Source: Oligoflexia bacterium
Lineage (GTDB): Bacteria; Bdellovibrionota; UBA1018
Direction of reading: 5' to 3'
Assembly (NCBI GenBank): GCA_014378465.1
Contig: JACMNQ010000013.1
Span: 1 to 64,000 of the forward strand
Length of the DNA: 64,000 nt
The translations under genes and the position numbers were made by a program. Below the pieces are notes generated by a model. The model did not search any database. It was given only the letters and a program-made list of their open reading frames with translations, and was not told the DNA's origin. This document shows, in pieces, positions 8,496-15,996 of this stretch (position 1 is the stretch's first letter; every line of letters begins with the position of its first letter).

Positions 8496-9689
8496 CTACT
8501 TCTTTTCACTGGCGATGGTTTCAACTGAACCCGGTTCGCTCGTGTCGATGTAGACGTATTCCTTGTTCTTGTAATTGCGGAAGGTCCACTTGTTGCCTTC
8601 GCGCTTGAGCAGGTACTTGGGAAGAAGCGGAATCTTGCCACCGCCCCCAGGACCGTCGATCACGAAGTGAGGAACGGCCATGCCGCTGGTCCAGCCGCGC
8701 AAACTCTCGATGATCTTGAGACCCGTTTCGATCGGAGTGCGAAAATGGCTGATTCCCTGAGCCTGATCACACTGAAAGATGTAATAGGGGCGAACGCGCA
8801 TCATGAGCAGCTTGTGATTGAGTTCCAAGACGGTCTTCGGATCATCGTTGACGCCCTTGAGGAGCACCATCTGATTGTTGATCACGCAGCCCGCATCCGC
8901 GAGACGTGCACAGGCGTCGAAGGCTTCCTGAGAGCACTCCTTGGGATGATTGAAGTGCGTGTGAATGAAGACCGGGTGGTACTTCTTGAGCATGTTGGCA
9001 AAGCTCTCGGTGATTCTCTGAGGCAGAGTCACGAGGTTGCGAGTGCCGAGACGGAAGATCTGGATATGCTCCATCGCGCGCAGCCGAGAAAGGATGTACT
9101 CCAGGCGATCGTCGGAATTGGAAAGTGGATCGCCCCCTGAAATCACGACGTCACGGATCTCCTTGTGAGCTTCGATGTACGCGAGGCTTTCCTCGAGCTG
9201 CTTGTTGGCTGCGGAGGAAGAGGGATCCGACACCTTGCGCTTGCGCGTGCAGTGACGGCAATAAACCGGGCAATTGTGCGTTGTGTAGAACAGCACGCGG
9301 TCGGGATAGCGATGAGTGATGCCCGGCACCGGCATGTCCGCTTCTTCGCCGAGGGGATCTTCGAGTTCGGTCGGAAGGATGTTCAGCTCGCCCGCTTTCG
9401 GAACGGACTGCAGTCGAATCGGGCAGTTGGGATCATTCGGATCAATGAGGGAAGCGTAGTAAGGAGTGATGCCCATGTTGAACATGTCGTGCGACTGGGC
9501 GAAAGCTCCTCGCTCTTCGTCCGTGACGGCGATGACCTTCTCGAGAACTTCCATGGACTTGATGCGCTTCTGCTGTTGCCACACCCAGTTATTCCAGTCC
9601 TTCGGTTCGGTGTCTTTCCAGATTTCAGGGCGAGGAGCGCACTTGAAACGGTCGCGGATATTGTTCTTCGTATTGATTTCAAACGCCAT
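8496..9689 (-). CDS. kamA: Lysine 2,3-aminomutase (radical SAM, PLP)
   Basis: A 397-residue enzyme converting L-lysine to L-beta-lysine. The radical SAM cluster motif CPVYCRHC (CxxxCxxC) is near residue 140 in the context YTTHNCPVYCRHCTRKR. GGDPLSNSD is the SAM-binding GGD motif. The PGGGGKIPLLP segment carries the PLP lysine, and the following strands (LLKREGNKWTFRNYKNKEY) match the KamA C-terminus. The related EpmB is shorter and lacks this tail, so KamA is preferred, though either may act on EF-P-type substrates. ATG is preceded by GGGGATGG. Beta-lysine can be an osmolyte, a catabolic intermediate or a building block. Confidence 0.93.
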   Translation of the reverse strand: MAFEINTKNNIRDRFKCAPRPEIWKDTEPKDWNNWVWQQQKRIKSMEVLEKVIAVTDEERGAFAQSHDMFNMGITPYYASLIDPNDPNCPIRLQSVPKAGELNILPTELEDPLGEEADMPVPGITHRYPDRVLFYTTHNCPVYCRHCTRKRKVSDPSSSAANKQLEESLAYIEAHKEIRDVVISGGDPLSNSDDRLEYILSRLRAMEHIQIFRLGTRNLVTLPQRITESFANMLKKYHPVFIHTHFNHPKECSQEAFDACARLADAGCVINNQMVLLKGVNDDPKTVLELNHKLLMMRVRPYYIFQCDQAQGISHFRTPIETGLKIIESLRGWTSGMAVPHFVIDGPGGGGKIPLLPKYLLKREGNKWTFRNYKNKEYVYIDTSEPGSVETIASEKK

Positions 9690-9766
9690 AAGTCACCATC
9701 CCCTAGCCCGACATTTTGTTGAGTCTGAAAAGAATGCCAGAGTTTTAGTTCGGTGTAAACCCCAGA

Positions 9767-9781
9767 TAACACTAAGCGTTA
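9767..9781. promoter_or_regulatory. Palindromic site between kamA and exbB-like gene
   Basis: TAACACTAAGCGTTA is a 15-base palindrome with one mismatched pair (TAACRCT-A-AGYGTTA). It lies in the 120-base gap between divergent kamA and the ExbB/TolQ-like gene and could bind a dimeric regulator serving either side. No regulator is identified. Confidence 0.35.
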
Positions 9782-9809
9782 GCAGTTTATTCATATATTC
9801 TCTCAGGCT

Positions 9810-10460
9810 ATGCTCTCGAACATCTTTCTTGGAATGTCTCTTGTTGGTGCGGAATGGGTACTCTACCTGCTCATGCTTCTCTCCATTTTTTCAGTCGCTC
9901 TGATGTTCGAGCGAGCCACGTTTTACCGACAGGCGACCCAAGGCCTGTCTGAATTCCGTCAGAAGGTTCGAGCAGCGGCGAGCGTCGGTGATTGGGCGCA
10001 GGCGCAGAAGCTGGCGCAGTACCGAGTCGAGCAGCAGACTCGCAAGTCGCCCGATCTGGAATCTGAGATGACGGTCGCTCTGCTCAGCCATCGTGAGGGG
10101 GGCAGGACTTCACCGGATGTCCTCACTGAAGTCGCTCAGGACGGCGTGATGCGCGCGAAAATTCAGTGGGACCGAAACCTTTCGACTCTCGCCACGATTG
10201 GCAACAACGCTCCTTTCGTCGGGTTGTTTGGCACGGTCCTCGGGATCATCAAGGCCTTTCACGATCTCTCTCAGCAGGCGACCAATGGTGCCCAGGGTGT
10301 GACGGCCGGAGTTTCAGAAGCGCTGGTGGCCACTGCCGTCGGCATTCTGGTGGCCATTCCGGCGGTGGTCGCATTCAACATGTACCAGAGAAAAACCAAG
10401 TCGGCGTTGGCCGAAGCGGAAGCATTCAAGAGTTTTCTCATCGGCCAAATGGCTCGGTGA
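9810..10460 (+). CDS. ExbB/TolQ/MotA-family proton channel subunit
   Basis: A 216-residue inner-membrane protein with three transmembrane segments: residues about 10-32 (VLYLLMLLSIFSVALMF), a long cytoplasmic loop, then about 125-150 and 165-190. The hallmark second segment reads APFVGLFGTVLGIIKAF, and the third GVSEALVATAVGILVAIPAV. Such proteins form the pentameric proton channel around an ExbD/TolR dimer and power TonB- or TolA-type periplasmic work. The partner ExbD-like gene follows 30 bases downstream. There is no tonB, tolA, tolB or pal nearby, so ExbB cannot be told from TolQ by context. Confidence 0.92.
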   Translation: MLSNIFLGMSLVGAEWVLYLLMLLSIFSVALMFERATFYRQATQGLSEFRQKVRAAASVGDWAQAQKLAQYRVEQQTRKSPDLESEMTVALLSHREGGRTSPDVLTEVAQDGVMRAKIQWDRNLSTLATIGNNAPFVGLFGTVLGIIKAFHDLSQQATNGAQGVTAGVSEALVATAVGILVAIPAVVAFNMYQRKTKSALAEAEAFKSFLIGQMAR

Positions 10461-10490
10461 TGGCCCGATAAAGCCTGAGAAGGGGTTCTA

Positions 10491-10910
10491 ATGGCAGGCA
10501 CATTCGGCGGTGGAGATGATGAAGTCATTTCAGGAATCAACGTCACTCCTCTCGTGGACGTGGTGCTGGTTCTTCTCGTCATCTTTCTGATGACGGCGCC
10601 CGTGATCTATCAGTCCGCCATCAAGGTTCAGTTGCCCAAGGCCAAGTCCGGTGAGCAGGCCGAGAAATCGCCGCTTAATTTCACCCTCACCAAAGAAGGT
10701 GACTTGATGTGGGACAAGGAAAAGATCAGCTGGGAAACGCTCGCTCAGCGCCTCAAGGCGATGGGTACCCAGACTCCTGAACAGACCGCGGTCATCAGCG
10801 CCGATCAGACCACTCAACATGGGACGGTCATTCGCCTCATGGACGCCCTCAGGCAGGCCGGCCTGACGCGCTTTGCCCTCAATGTGGAAGGCCCTGCAGC
10901 CTCCAAATAA
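10491..10910 (+). CDS. ExbD/TolR-family protein
   Basis: A 139-residue protein with a short cytoplasmic N-terminus and one transmembrane helix. The helix contains the conserved Asp of INVTPLVDVVLVLLVIF (near residue 23), the proton-relay residue of this family. A periplasmic domain of about 90 residues follows and ends normally. AGAAGGGG lies eight bases before the ATG. It acts with the upstream ExbB/TolQ-like protein. An 11-residue Gly/Asp N-terminus precedes the helix, as in many ExbD proteins. Confidence 0.92.
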   Translation: MAGTFGGGDDEVISGINVTPLVDVVLVLLVIFLMTAPVIYQSAIKVQLPKAKSGEQAEKSPLNFTLTKEGDLMWDKEKISWETLAQRLKAMGTQTPEQTAVISADQTTQHGTVIRLMDALRQAGLTRFALNVEGPAASK

Positions 10911-10979
10911 CTGACTAAGTCCTCCATTCAGCGTGGCATTAGTCCTCTCGGGCATGGTTAGCGTGTTAAAATCATTGTT

Positions 10980-11027
10980 TTATTCCAAAACGGAATAACA
11001 GTAGTCTTTTATGGAATAATAACTGTT
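10980..11027. promoter_or_regulatory. Cluster of TTATTCC/GGAATAA repeats
   Basis: Within 48 bases there is an inverted repeat TTATTCC-AAAAC-GGAATAA, a second GGAATAA at 11013-11019, and flanking AACAGT/ACTGTT halves forming a second, wider inverted repeat. The block lies in the 177-base gap upstream of the secreted DUF3465-like protein. It looks like a multi-site operator or an RNA hairpin in the leader; which one cannot be told from sequence. Confidence 0.45.
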
Positions 11028-11087
11028 GCCGTTCTGCCGGTCGGTAGATAGGGTGCCCCCATTCATCAACCTTGGAGACTCTGACCG

Positions 11088-11732
11088 ATGCGCGCCTCTT
11101 TCTCTAGTTCAGTGCTGTTGATTTTGGTTTCTTCCTTCACTTCTTCCCTGGCCTTCGCCACTGACGCGATCCCGAACTGCATGGATCAGGGCAATGTTCT
11201 CCCCATCAACAACCCACAAGTTCTGGTTTGGAAGACCACCACTGCCAACAAATGGCAGGTTCAGACCCATGTCGAAGGCAATGTCGCCACCGTTTATCCC
11301 GATCGCAACGGTCACGGCCACTTCTCCATTCAGATCGGTCCAAACCGCACGGACACCCTGGAAGTCGTCTACAATCAGGACTTCGGCAGCATCCCGGCGA
11401 TCCGCGTCGGCGAAAAAGTCGAAGCCTGCGGAGTCTACATCACTTCAATCGCAGCTGACGAATTTCCAAAGTCTCCTGATGGCGCGATCATTCACTGGGT
11501 TCACAGAAACCCGAAAGGTCGCGGCCACGACGATGGCTACCTGGCCATTGACGGAATTCTTTACGGTCAGGGCGATGGCAACAGCCATGGCAACGGTAAC
11601 AACAACGGCGGCCGCAATGGCCAGAGACTGGACATCCAACCCGGTCGCCGGAACGGCAACCCTCCCAACGGCAATCCAAATGGCCGCGGCTCAAACAATC
11701 GCCATGGCAACCCGGCTCCAAGACATCACTGA
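11088..11732 (+). CDS. Secreted DUF3465-like protein with Gly/Asn-rich tail
   Basis: A 214-residue exported protein with a signal peptide to about residue 24 (SLAFA cleavage). The core of about 125 residues contains IIHWVHRNPKGRGHDDGYL, resembling the HWxHHDPxGRHxxG signature of the DUF3465 family of small secreted proteins. Two cysteines (PNCMD, EACGVY) may pair. The last 65 residues are a low-complexity tail of Gly, Asn, His and Arg, ending HRH-type His residues, probably disordered and possibly metal- or polyanion-binding. The stop overlaps the convergent FeoB-associated gene by seven bases. Function is unknown. Confidence 0.75.
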   Translation: MRASFSSSVLLILVSSFTSSLAFATDAIPNCMDQGNVLPINNPQVLVWKTTTANKWQVQTHVEGNVATVYPDRNGHGHFSIQIGPNRTDTLEVVYNQDFGSIPAIRVGEKVEACGVYITSIAADEFPKSPDGAIIHWVHRNPKGRGHDDGYLAIDGILYGQGDGNSHGNGNNNGGRNGQRLDIQPGRRNGNPPNGNPNGRGSNNRHGNPAPRHH

Positions 11733-11977
11733 GCTTTAGTCTTCACTTCCGGTCCGCAGGCACTCGGGCAGTTTCCACAACTGCCGCCTGCGGATTGAGC
11801 TTTCACTCTCATCGCCCACTTCACTTTCCCCCGCCCCAGCAACCACCCTGATACAGGTCCCGCCAGATACGAACGGTAGAAGCGAATCGCAAGCGAAAGC
11901 ACCGCGAGGGCGACGATGCCGAACGCGATGACTTCCTGCAGGCTCAGGGTGTTCCCAGCACCCAGGGCGGCTCTCAT
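11726..11977 (-). CDS. Small FeoB-associated Cys-rich membrane protein
   Basis: An 83-residue protein whose ATG overlaps the feoB stop as ATGA, so it is translationally coupled to feoB. It has one transmembrane helix (about residues 13-32, VIAFGIVALAVLSLAIRFY), a basic linker, and a short tail with CGNCPSAC (CxxCxxxC). Small coupled genes of this form after feoB are known as FeoB-associated Cys-rich proteins, and the cysteines may handle iron. The frame stays open about 140 bases upstream into feoB, which would give a longer false start. Confidence 0.8.
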   Translation of the reverse strand: MRAALGAGNTLSLQEVIAFGIVALAVLSLAIRFYRSYLAGPVSGWLLGRGKVKWAMRVKAQSAGGSCGNCPSACGPEVKTKAQ

Positions 11978-13887
11978 CCGAGGCCCAGCCACACTGCCAC
12001 ATGATAGGTGACGAAAGACCCGCCGTAAGCGAGTACCGTCATGTAACCCACCATGAAAAGTGGCCAGCGCCATGAATTGGTTTCGCGTCGAGTGACCGCA
12101 AGCGTGGAGAGACACTGACAGGCCAGAATGTACCAGACCAGCAGACTGAGCGCAGTGGCCGTGGACCAGTTTTTTCGCAGGATCTCGCCCAGTGCGGAAA
12201 CTTTGCTTTCTTCATTGGCCGCTTCAATCGCGTAGACGGTCGCGAGAGCTCCGACCATCACTTCACGTGCGGCGAAGCCGGGGATGAGCGCTATGCCCAC
12301 TCGCCAGTCAAAGCCCAGCGGGCGCAGGACAGGTTCAATCGCGTGCCCCACCCTGCCGGCATAACTGAAGTTGATCGCGGGCTCCGTCGCCCCTGCCGGG
12401 GCCTTTGGATAAGAAGCCAGAAACCAGAGCACGATGCTGATCGTGAGAATGACGGTTCCGACACGCTTCAGAAAGAGCCAGGCCCTTTCCCTCAGTCCCA
12501 TCATCACGTTCACTGCGCTTGGCTTTTTGTAAGTGGGAAGCTCCATCAGGAGCGGAGGCTTGGGTCCGCGAAAGAGTGTCGAGCGAAGAACGACGGCCAT
12601 GAGGAGTGCCGCAAAGATGCCGGCCGCATAAAGGCCGAACATCACCAGACCCTGGAGGCGAATGGGGCCCCACACGACCGTATTGGGAATGAATGCCGCA
12701 ATCAGAAGCGAGTAAACGGGCAGTCGAGCCGAACACGTCGTCAGGGGCGCGACGAGAATGGTCGTCAGGCGGTCCCTCGGGTTCTCAATCGTCCGAGTGG
12801 CCATGATTCCGGGGATCGCGCAGGCATGCGAAGACAGGAGTGGAATGAACGCTCTCCCGTGCAGGCCCACTCTCCCCATCACGCGGTCCATGAGAAAGGC
12901 GGCGCGGGCCATGTAGCCTGAATCCTCGAGAATCAGAATAAAAGCGAAAAGCAGCAGAATCTGCGGAAGAAAAACGAGAACCGCGCCGACTCCCGCGATG
13001 ATCCCGTCGACGAGCAGACTGCGAAGTGGACCTTCCTGCAGAAGTCCTCCGACGAAAGTTCCAAAAAGGCCGATCCCCTGCTTGATCCAATCTTGCGGGA
13101 TCGTGGCCCAGCTGAAAATGGTCTGAAAGATGGTGGCAAGCAGAACGACCAGAACGATCGATCCCCAGACCGGATGAAGCACGATGTGATCAATGCGGTC
13201 TGACCAGATCGTCGGATTGGCTTTCGTGCGAGTTGATAACCCCAGGATCCGGTCCACTTCGATGAAGCGGGCGCGCACTTCGTCATGAGTGGGTTTTCTC
13301 CACTCGTGGTGTTCGGCGATCTCCGCGGCATTCGGATGCTGCTGCCTCTTGTACTGGAGAACCAGAGCTTCCAGGAGTTCGTCAATCCCCTGCTTCTTCG
13401 TCGCGACCGTGGGAACGACCGGCACTCCGAGCTCTTTCGCGAGCACTTCCAGATTCAGATCCAGTCCGCGACTGCGTGCGAGATCCATCATGTTGAGAGC
13501 GAGAACAACCGGGCGTTTCAGAGCTTTCAATTCAAGCACGAGACCGAGGTTGCGCTCCAGATTGGTCGCATCGGCCACCGCGATGAGCACCTGAGGCGAT
13601 TCTTCATCCAGTCTTCGGCCAAGAAGCACGTCCCGGGTGATCTCTTCATCCGGAGTGCGGGCATCCAGACTGTAAGTGCCCGGCAGATCCAGAATACTGA
13701 GAGTCTGGCCCGACCGACTTTTGGCAATGCCTTCTTTTCTCTCGACTGTGACGCCCGGGTAATTGCCGACTTTCTGTCGTCCGCCGGTCAAGGCGTTGAA
13801 GAGCGCGGTTTTTCCGCAGTTTGGGTTGCCGGCGAGTGCGATTCTCGGAATGACGAGGACGAGAGCGTCCATACTCATGTCACTCAT
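11974..13887 (-). CDS. feoB: Ferrous iron transport protein B
   Basis: A 637-residue inner-membrane Fe(II) transporter with an N-terminal G protein. G1 is GNPNCGKTALFN, G3 DLPGTYSL, G4 NMMD and the G5 region follows (VATKKQG). After the helical spacer come the Gate and core membrane segments, including LLSSHACAIPGIMATR and ITRRETNSWRW-like terminal helices. It is shorter than the roughly 770-residue E. coli protein, mainly in linkers, as in many other bacteria. It overlaps feoA by eight bases upstream and the small Cys-rich gene by four bases downstream, forming one tight operon under an ArsR-type regulator. Confidence 0.96.
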   Translation of the reverse strand: MSDMSMDALVLVIPRIALAGNPNCGKTALFNALTGGRQKVGNYPGVTVERKEGIAKSRSGQTLSILDLPGTYSLDARTPDEEITRDVLLGRRLDEESPQVLIAVADATNLERNLGLVLELKALKRPVVLALNMMDLARSRGLDLNLEVLAKELGVPVVPTVATKKQGIDELLEALVLQYKRQQHPNAAEIAEHHEWRKPTHDEVRARFIEVDRILGLSTRTKANPTIWSDRIDHIVLHPVWGSIVLVVLLATIFQTIFSWATIPQDWIKQGIGLFGTFVGGLLQEGPLRSLLVDGIIAGVGAVLVFLPQILLLFAFILILEDSGYMARAAFLMDRVMGRVGLHGRAFIPLLSSHACAIPGIMATRTIENPRDRLTTILVAPLTTCSARLPVYSLLIAAFIPNTVVWGPIRLQGLVMFGLYAAGIFAALLMAVVLRSTLFRGPKPPLLMELPTYKKPSAVNVMMGLRERAWLFLKRVGTVILTISIVLWFLASYPKAPAGATEPAINFSYAGRVGHAIEPVLRPLGFDWRVGIALIPGFAAREVMVGALATVYAIEAANEESKVSALGEILRKNWSTATALSLLVWYILACQCLSTLAVTRRETNSWRWPLFMVGYMTVLAYGGSFVTYHVAVWLGLG

Positions 13888-14158
13888 GGGTCACCTCCAC
13901 GTGATTGGCTTCCTGTCTGCGGAGTGCGACGAGCGAACCTCGCACGCGAACCGCGACGGGATCACCTCCGAAAGGCGCTTCGTGGACGAGCTCAACCGTG
14001 GCGCCTTCAAGGAGGCCCATTTCAAGCAGTCGTTGGATCATCACGAGATCCGCCGGGATGGAAGGATTGCCGCGAACCGAGACGATGGTTCCCGTCTGTC
14101 CCTTCTTGAGTTCACCGAGTTTCCGGGTTTTGACCGGCTGAGAGGCGCTTGTGCTCAT
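13880..14158 (-). CDS. feoA: Ferrous iron transport protein A
   Basis: A 92-residue SH3-like FeoA protein. It shows the family pattern: LGELKKGQTGTIVSV, the central LLEMGLLEGATVELV, and the closing DPVAVRVRGSLVALR. It binds the cytoplasmic part of FeoB and supports transport. Its ATG overlaps the stop of the ArsR-type regulator as ATGA, and its end overlaps feoB by eight bases. About 15 residues precede the usual FeoA domain. Confidence 0.95.
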   Translation of the reverse strand: MSTSASQPVKTRKLGELKKGQTGTIVSVRGNPSIPADLVMIQRLLEMGLLEGATVELVHEAPFGGDPVAVRVRGSLVALRRQEANHVEVTHE

Positions 14159-14520
14159 AGCAGGTCCTCCACATGATCAATGCCTTCCTTGAGAAGGTGC
14201 TCGATGTGTTCGTCGTCGAGCGAATAAAATGATGTTTTGCCGTCCCTGCGAACTTTGACCAGACGAAGGTTTCTGAGAGTGCGCAAATGGTGACTGACCG
14301 CCGGCTGGCTCATCTCCAGCAGTTCAGCGATGTCGCCCACGCAGAGCTCACCCTTGGACAGGGCCCAGACGATCTGAACGCGAGAAGGATCCCCCAGGGC
14401 CTGAAAAGTCTCGGCCAGGAGAAAGAACACTTTTTTGAGCTTCAATCCGTCCCGGACCGTCGTGAGGGAGGACCCGGGCCGCGATCCGCGGCTGATCTGG
14501 TTGAGCGAAGGCATTCTCAT
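14155..14520 (-). CDS. ArsR/SmtB-family metal-sensing repressor of the feo operon
   Basis: The winged-helix domain covers about residues 35-120: LAETFQALGDPSRVQIVWAL, then recognition helix MSQPAVSHHLRTLRNLRLVK and wing VRRDGKTSFYSL. The C-terminal helix carries D-E-H-x10-H-V-E-D, matching the alpha-5 metal site of SmtB/CzrA (DxHx10Hx2[E/H]) with Asp as last ligand. The regulator is thus likely a direct metal sensor. It is the first gene of the operon and coupled to feoA by ATGA. The listed ATG has no ribosome site and abuts the operator; a TTG at 14445 with GGGACGGA before it would give 96 residues, the common ArsR length. The start is therefore uncertain. Confidence 0.9.
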   Translation of the reverse strand: MRMPSLNQISRGSRPGSSLTTVRDGLKLKKVFFLLAETFQALGDPSRVQIVWALSKGELCVGDIAELLEMSQPAVSHHLRTLRNLRLVKVRRDGKTSFYSLDDEHIEHLLKEGIDHVEDLL

Positions 14521-14538
14521 ATAAACATATGCTTATAT
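14519..14538. promoter_or_regulatory. Palindromic operator of the feo operon
   Basis: The core ATAAACATATGCTTAT at 14521-14536 is a palindrome with a single mismatched pair, extended by two matched bases on each side. It resembles known ArsR/SmtB operators built on ATA...CATATG...TAT repeats. It sits directly upstream of, and touches, the first possible start codon of the ArsR-type gene, as expected for autoregulation. Confidence 0.7.
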
Positions 14539-14765
14539 ATACATGGGTCGACGGTCAAATATTTTATGCGCATCATCAAAACAAAATAGGCCAGAATCCG
14601 TGGATAAGTAGGCAACACACCCTCAGCCCCCCCTAAAACGTCAGGGGGCGCATTGACGGTGGCTATTTCCTTACCTACAGTTATCTCAAGATCAGGTCTG
14701 AAGTTGAGGCCCCGGGAGCCGGTAGCGACCCCGGAATGGAAAAGGAACTTCATAAAAGGAACTTC

Positions 14766-15920
14766 ATGATGATGACCCGAACGATTGCTCTCTCCTTCAT
14801 AGCCACGCTTGCCATGGCCCAACCGACTTTTGCAGCTGCTCCGGCAGTCTCCGCTGCATCTGCAGCGACTCACATCGCGCAGGGACTGCGTCTCATCGAA
14901 ACCGCTCCGGGCAAACAGGCCTGGATGTCTGAAAAGGAAATCGGTGAGCTCTCCAATTTCGCCCACGACCAGGGCCACTGCGGCGGCTTCATGGATGTCA
15001 CCGAACACCTCAACAGGCAGACTCTTGCAGTGCCTTTCAGCCTGTTCGACGGTCGCGAAGCCACTCAACAGAAGATCGTCACTCCCCTGCTTCGTGAAGT
15101 TTCGGCCGCTAAGCTTCTTGAGAAAGTTCGCGTGCTCTCCGCTTACAAGAATCGCTATTACAAATCAGCAACTGGCGTGCAGGCCGCCGAGTGGATTCGG
15201 GATCAGTTCAAGGCCATCGGCAAGAACCGCAGCGACATCAGTGTTGAACTTTTCAAGCACTCCTTCATTCAGCCCTCGGTCATTGCCCGCATCGCAGGTC
15301 GCGGTCCTCATAAAGATGAGATCGTCATCATCGGAGCTCATGAAGACTCCATCAACTGGAAGGGGTTTTTCCCGGGTGCCAATGACATCGCTCCCGGCGC
15401 TGATGACGATGCTTCCGGTGTCGCAACAGTCCTCGAATCCTTTCGCATTCTCGTCGAAGCAGGTTATCAGCCCGACCGCACGCTTGAGTTCATGACTTAC
15501 GCGGGTGAAGAAAAAGGCCTGCTCGGAAGCCAGGACATCGCTCGCAGCTACCAGAAGGCCCAGAAGAAAGTCGTCGGGGTCCTCCAGATGGACATGACCT
15601 TCTATCCCGGCTCCACTCCCGCCATCACGCTGATCAACGACAACACGAACGCCGGACTCACCGACTTCACGGTGAAGCTCATCGATACTTACGTGAAGTT
15701 CGCACACGTCCTCGCCCCTTGCGGTTACGCCTGCAGCGATCACGCAAGCTGGAACGACGCCGGCTACCCCTCCGTATTTCCGTTTGAAGCGAAGATGGAC
15801 GATGACAACCCGGCCATTCACTCTCCTCAGGACACTCTCGACAAAGTTGACATCGTCTTCGGAACCCACTTCGTGAAGCTCGTCACTGCCTTCGCGGTCG
15901 AAACCACTTCAGCGAAATAG
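14766..15920 (+). CDS. Secreted M28-family zinc aminopeptidase
   Basis: A 384-residue exported peptidase with a signal peptide to about residue 23 (FAAAP). The co-catalytic zinc ligands of family M28 are all visible: His and Asp in GAHEDSINW and GADDDASG, the Glu pair in AGEEKGLLG, Asp in LQMDMTFY, and His in CSDHASWND. A short pro-region lies before the catalytic domain (about residues 130-380). It resembles Vibrio leucine aminopeptidase. I chose the ATG preceded by AAGGAACTTC; an in-frame ATG 30 bases earlier lies upstream of a duplicated ribosome site. It is probably a single gene with its own terminator and serves extracellular or periplasmic peptide breakdown. Confidence 0.92.
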   Translation: MMMTRTIALSFIATLAMAQPTFAAAPAVSAASAATHIAQGLRLIETAPGKQAWMSEKEIGELSNFAHDQGHCGGFMDVTEHLNRQTLAVPFSLFDGREATQQKIVTPLLREVSAAKLLEKVRVLSAYKNRYYKSATGVQAAEWIRDQFKAIGKNRSDISVELFKHSFIQPSVIARIAGRGPHKDEIVIIGAHEDSINWKGFFPGANDIAPGADDDASGVATVLESFRILVEAGYQPDRTLEFMTYAGEEKGLLGSQDIARSYQKAQKKVVGVLQMDMTFYPGSTPAITLINDNTNAGLTDFTVKLIDTYVKFAHVLAPCGYACSDHASWNDAGYPSVFPFEAKMDDDNPAIHSPQDTLDKVDIVFGTHFVKLVTAFAVETTSAK

Positions 15921-15950
15921 GTTTTCCGCTCACCGGTTCATGGCTCACGG

Positions 15951-15996
15951 AAAGGCCGCATCTCCTCACCCAGAGGGCATGCGGCCTTTCTCATTT
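15951..15996. terminator. Bidirectional terminator
   Basis: An 11-base perfect stem AAAGGCCGCAT / ATGCGGCCTTT has a 17-base loop and is followed by CTCATTT. It is placed between the M28 peptidase gene and the convergent DUF1275 gene. The A-rich 5' side also gives a T-rich tail on the minus strand. Confidence 0.75.

Noticed and set aside
11978-12115. Upstream extension of the FeoB-associated gene into feoB
   Set aside because: The frame is open but lies within the conserved FeoB membrane domain. The ATGA overlap at 11974-11977 gives the natural start.
14626-14649. GC-rich inverted repeat between the feo operon and the M28 gene
   Set aside because: CCCCCT and AGGGGG pair, but no T run follows on either strand and both genes point away, so I do not call it a terminator.
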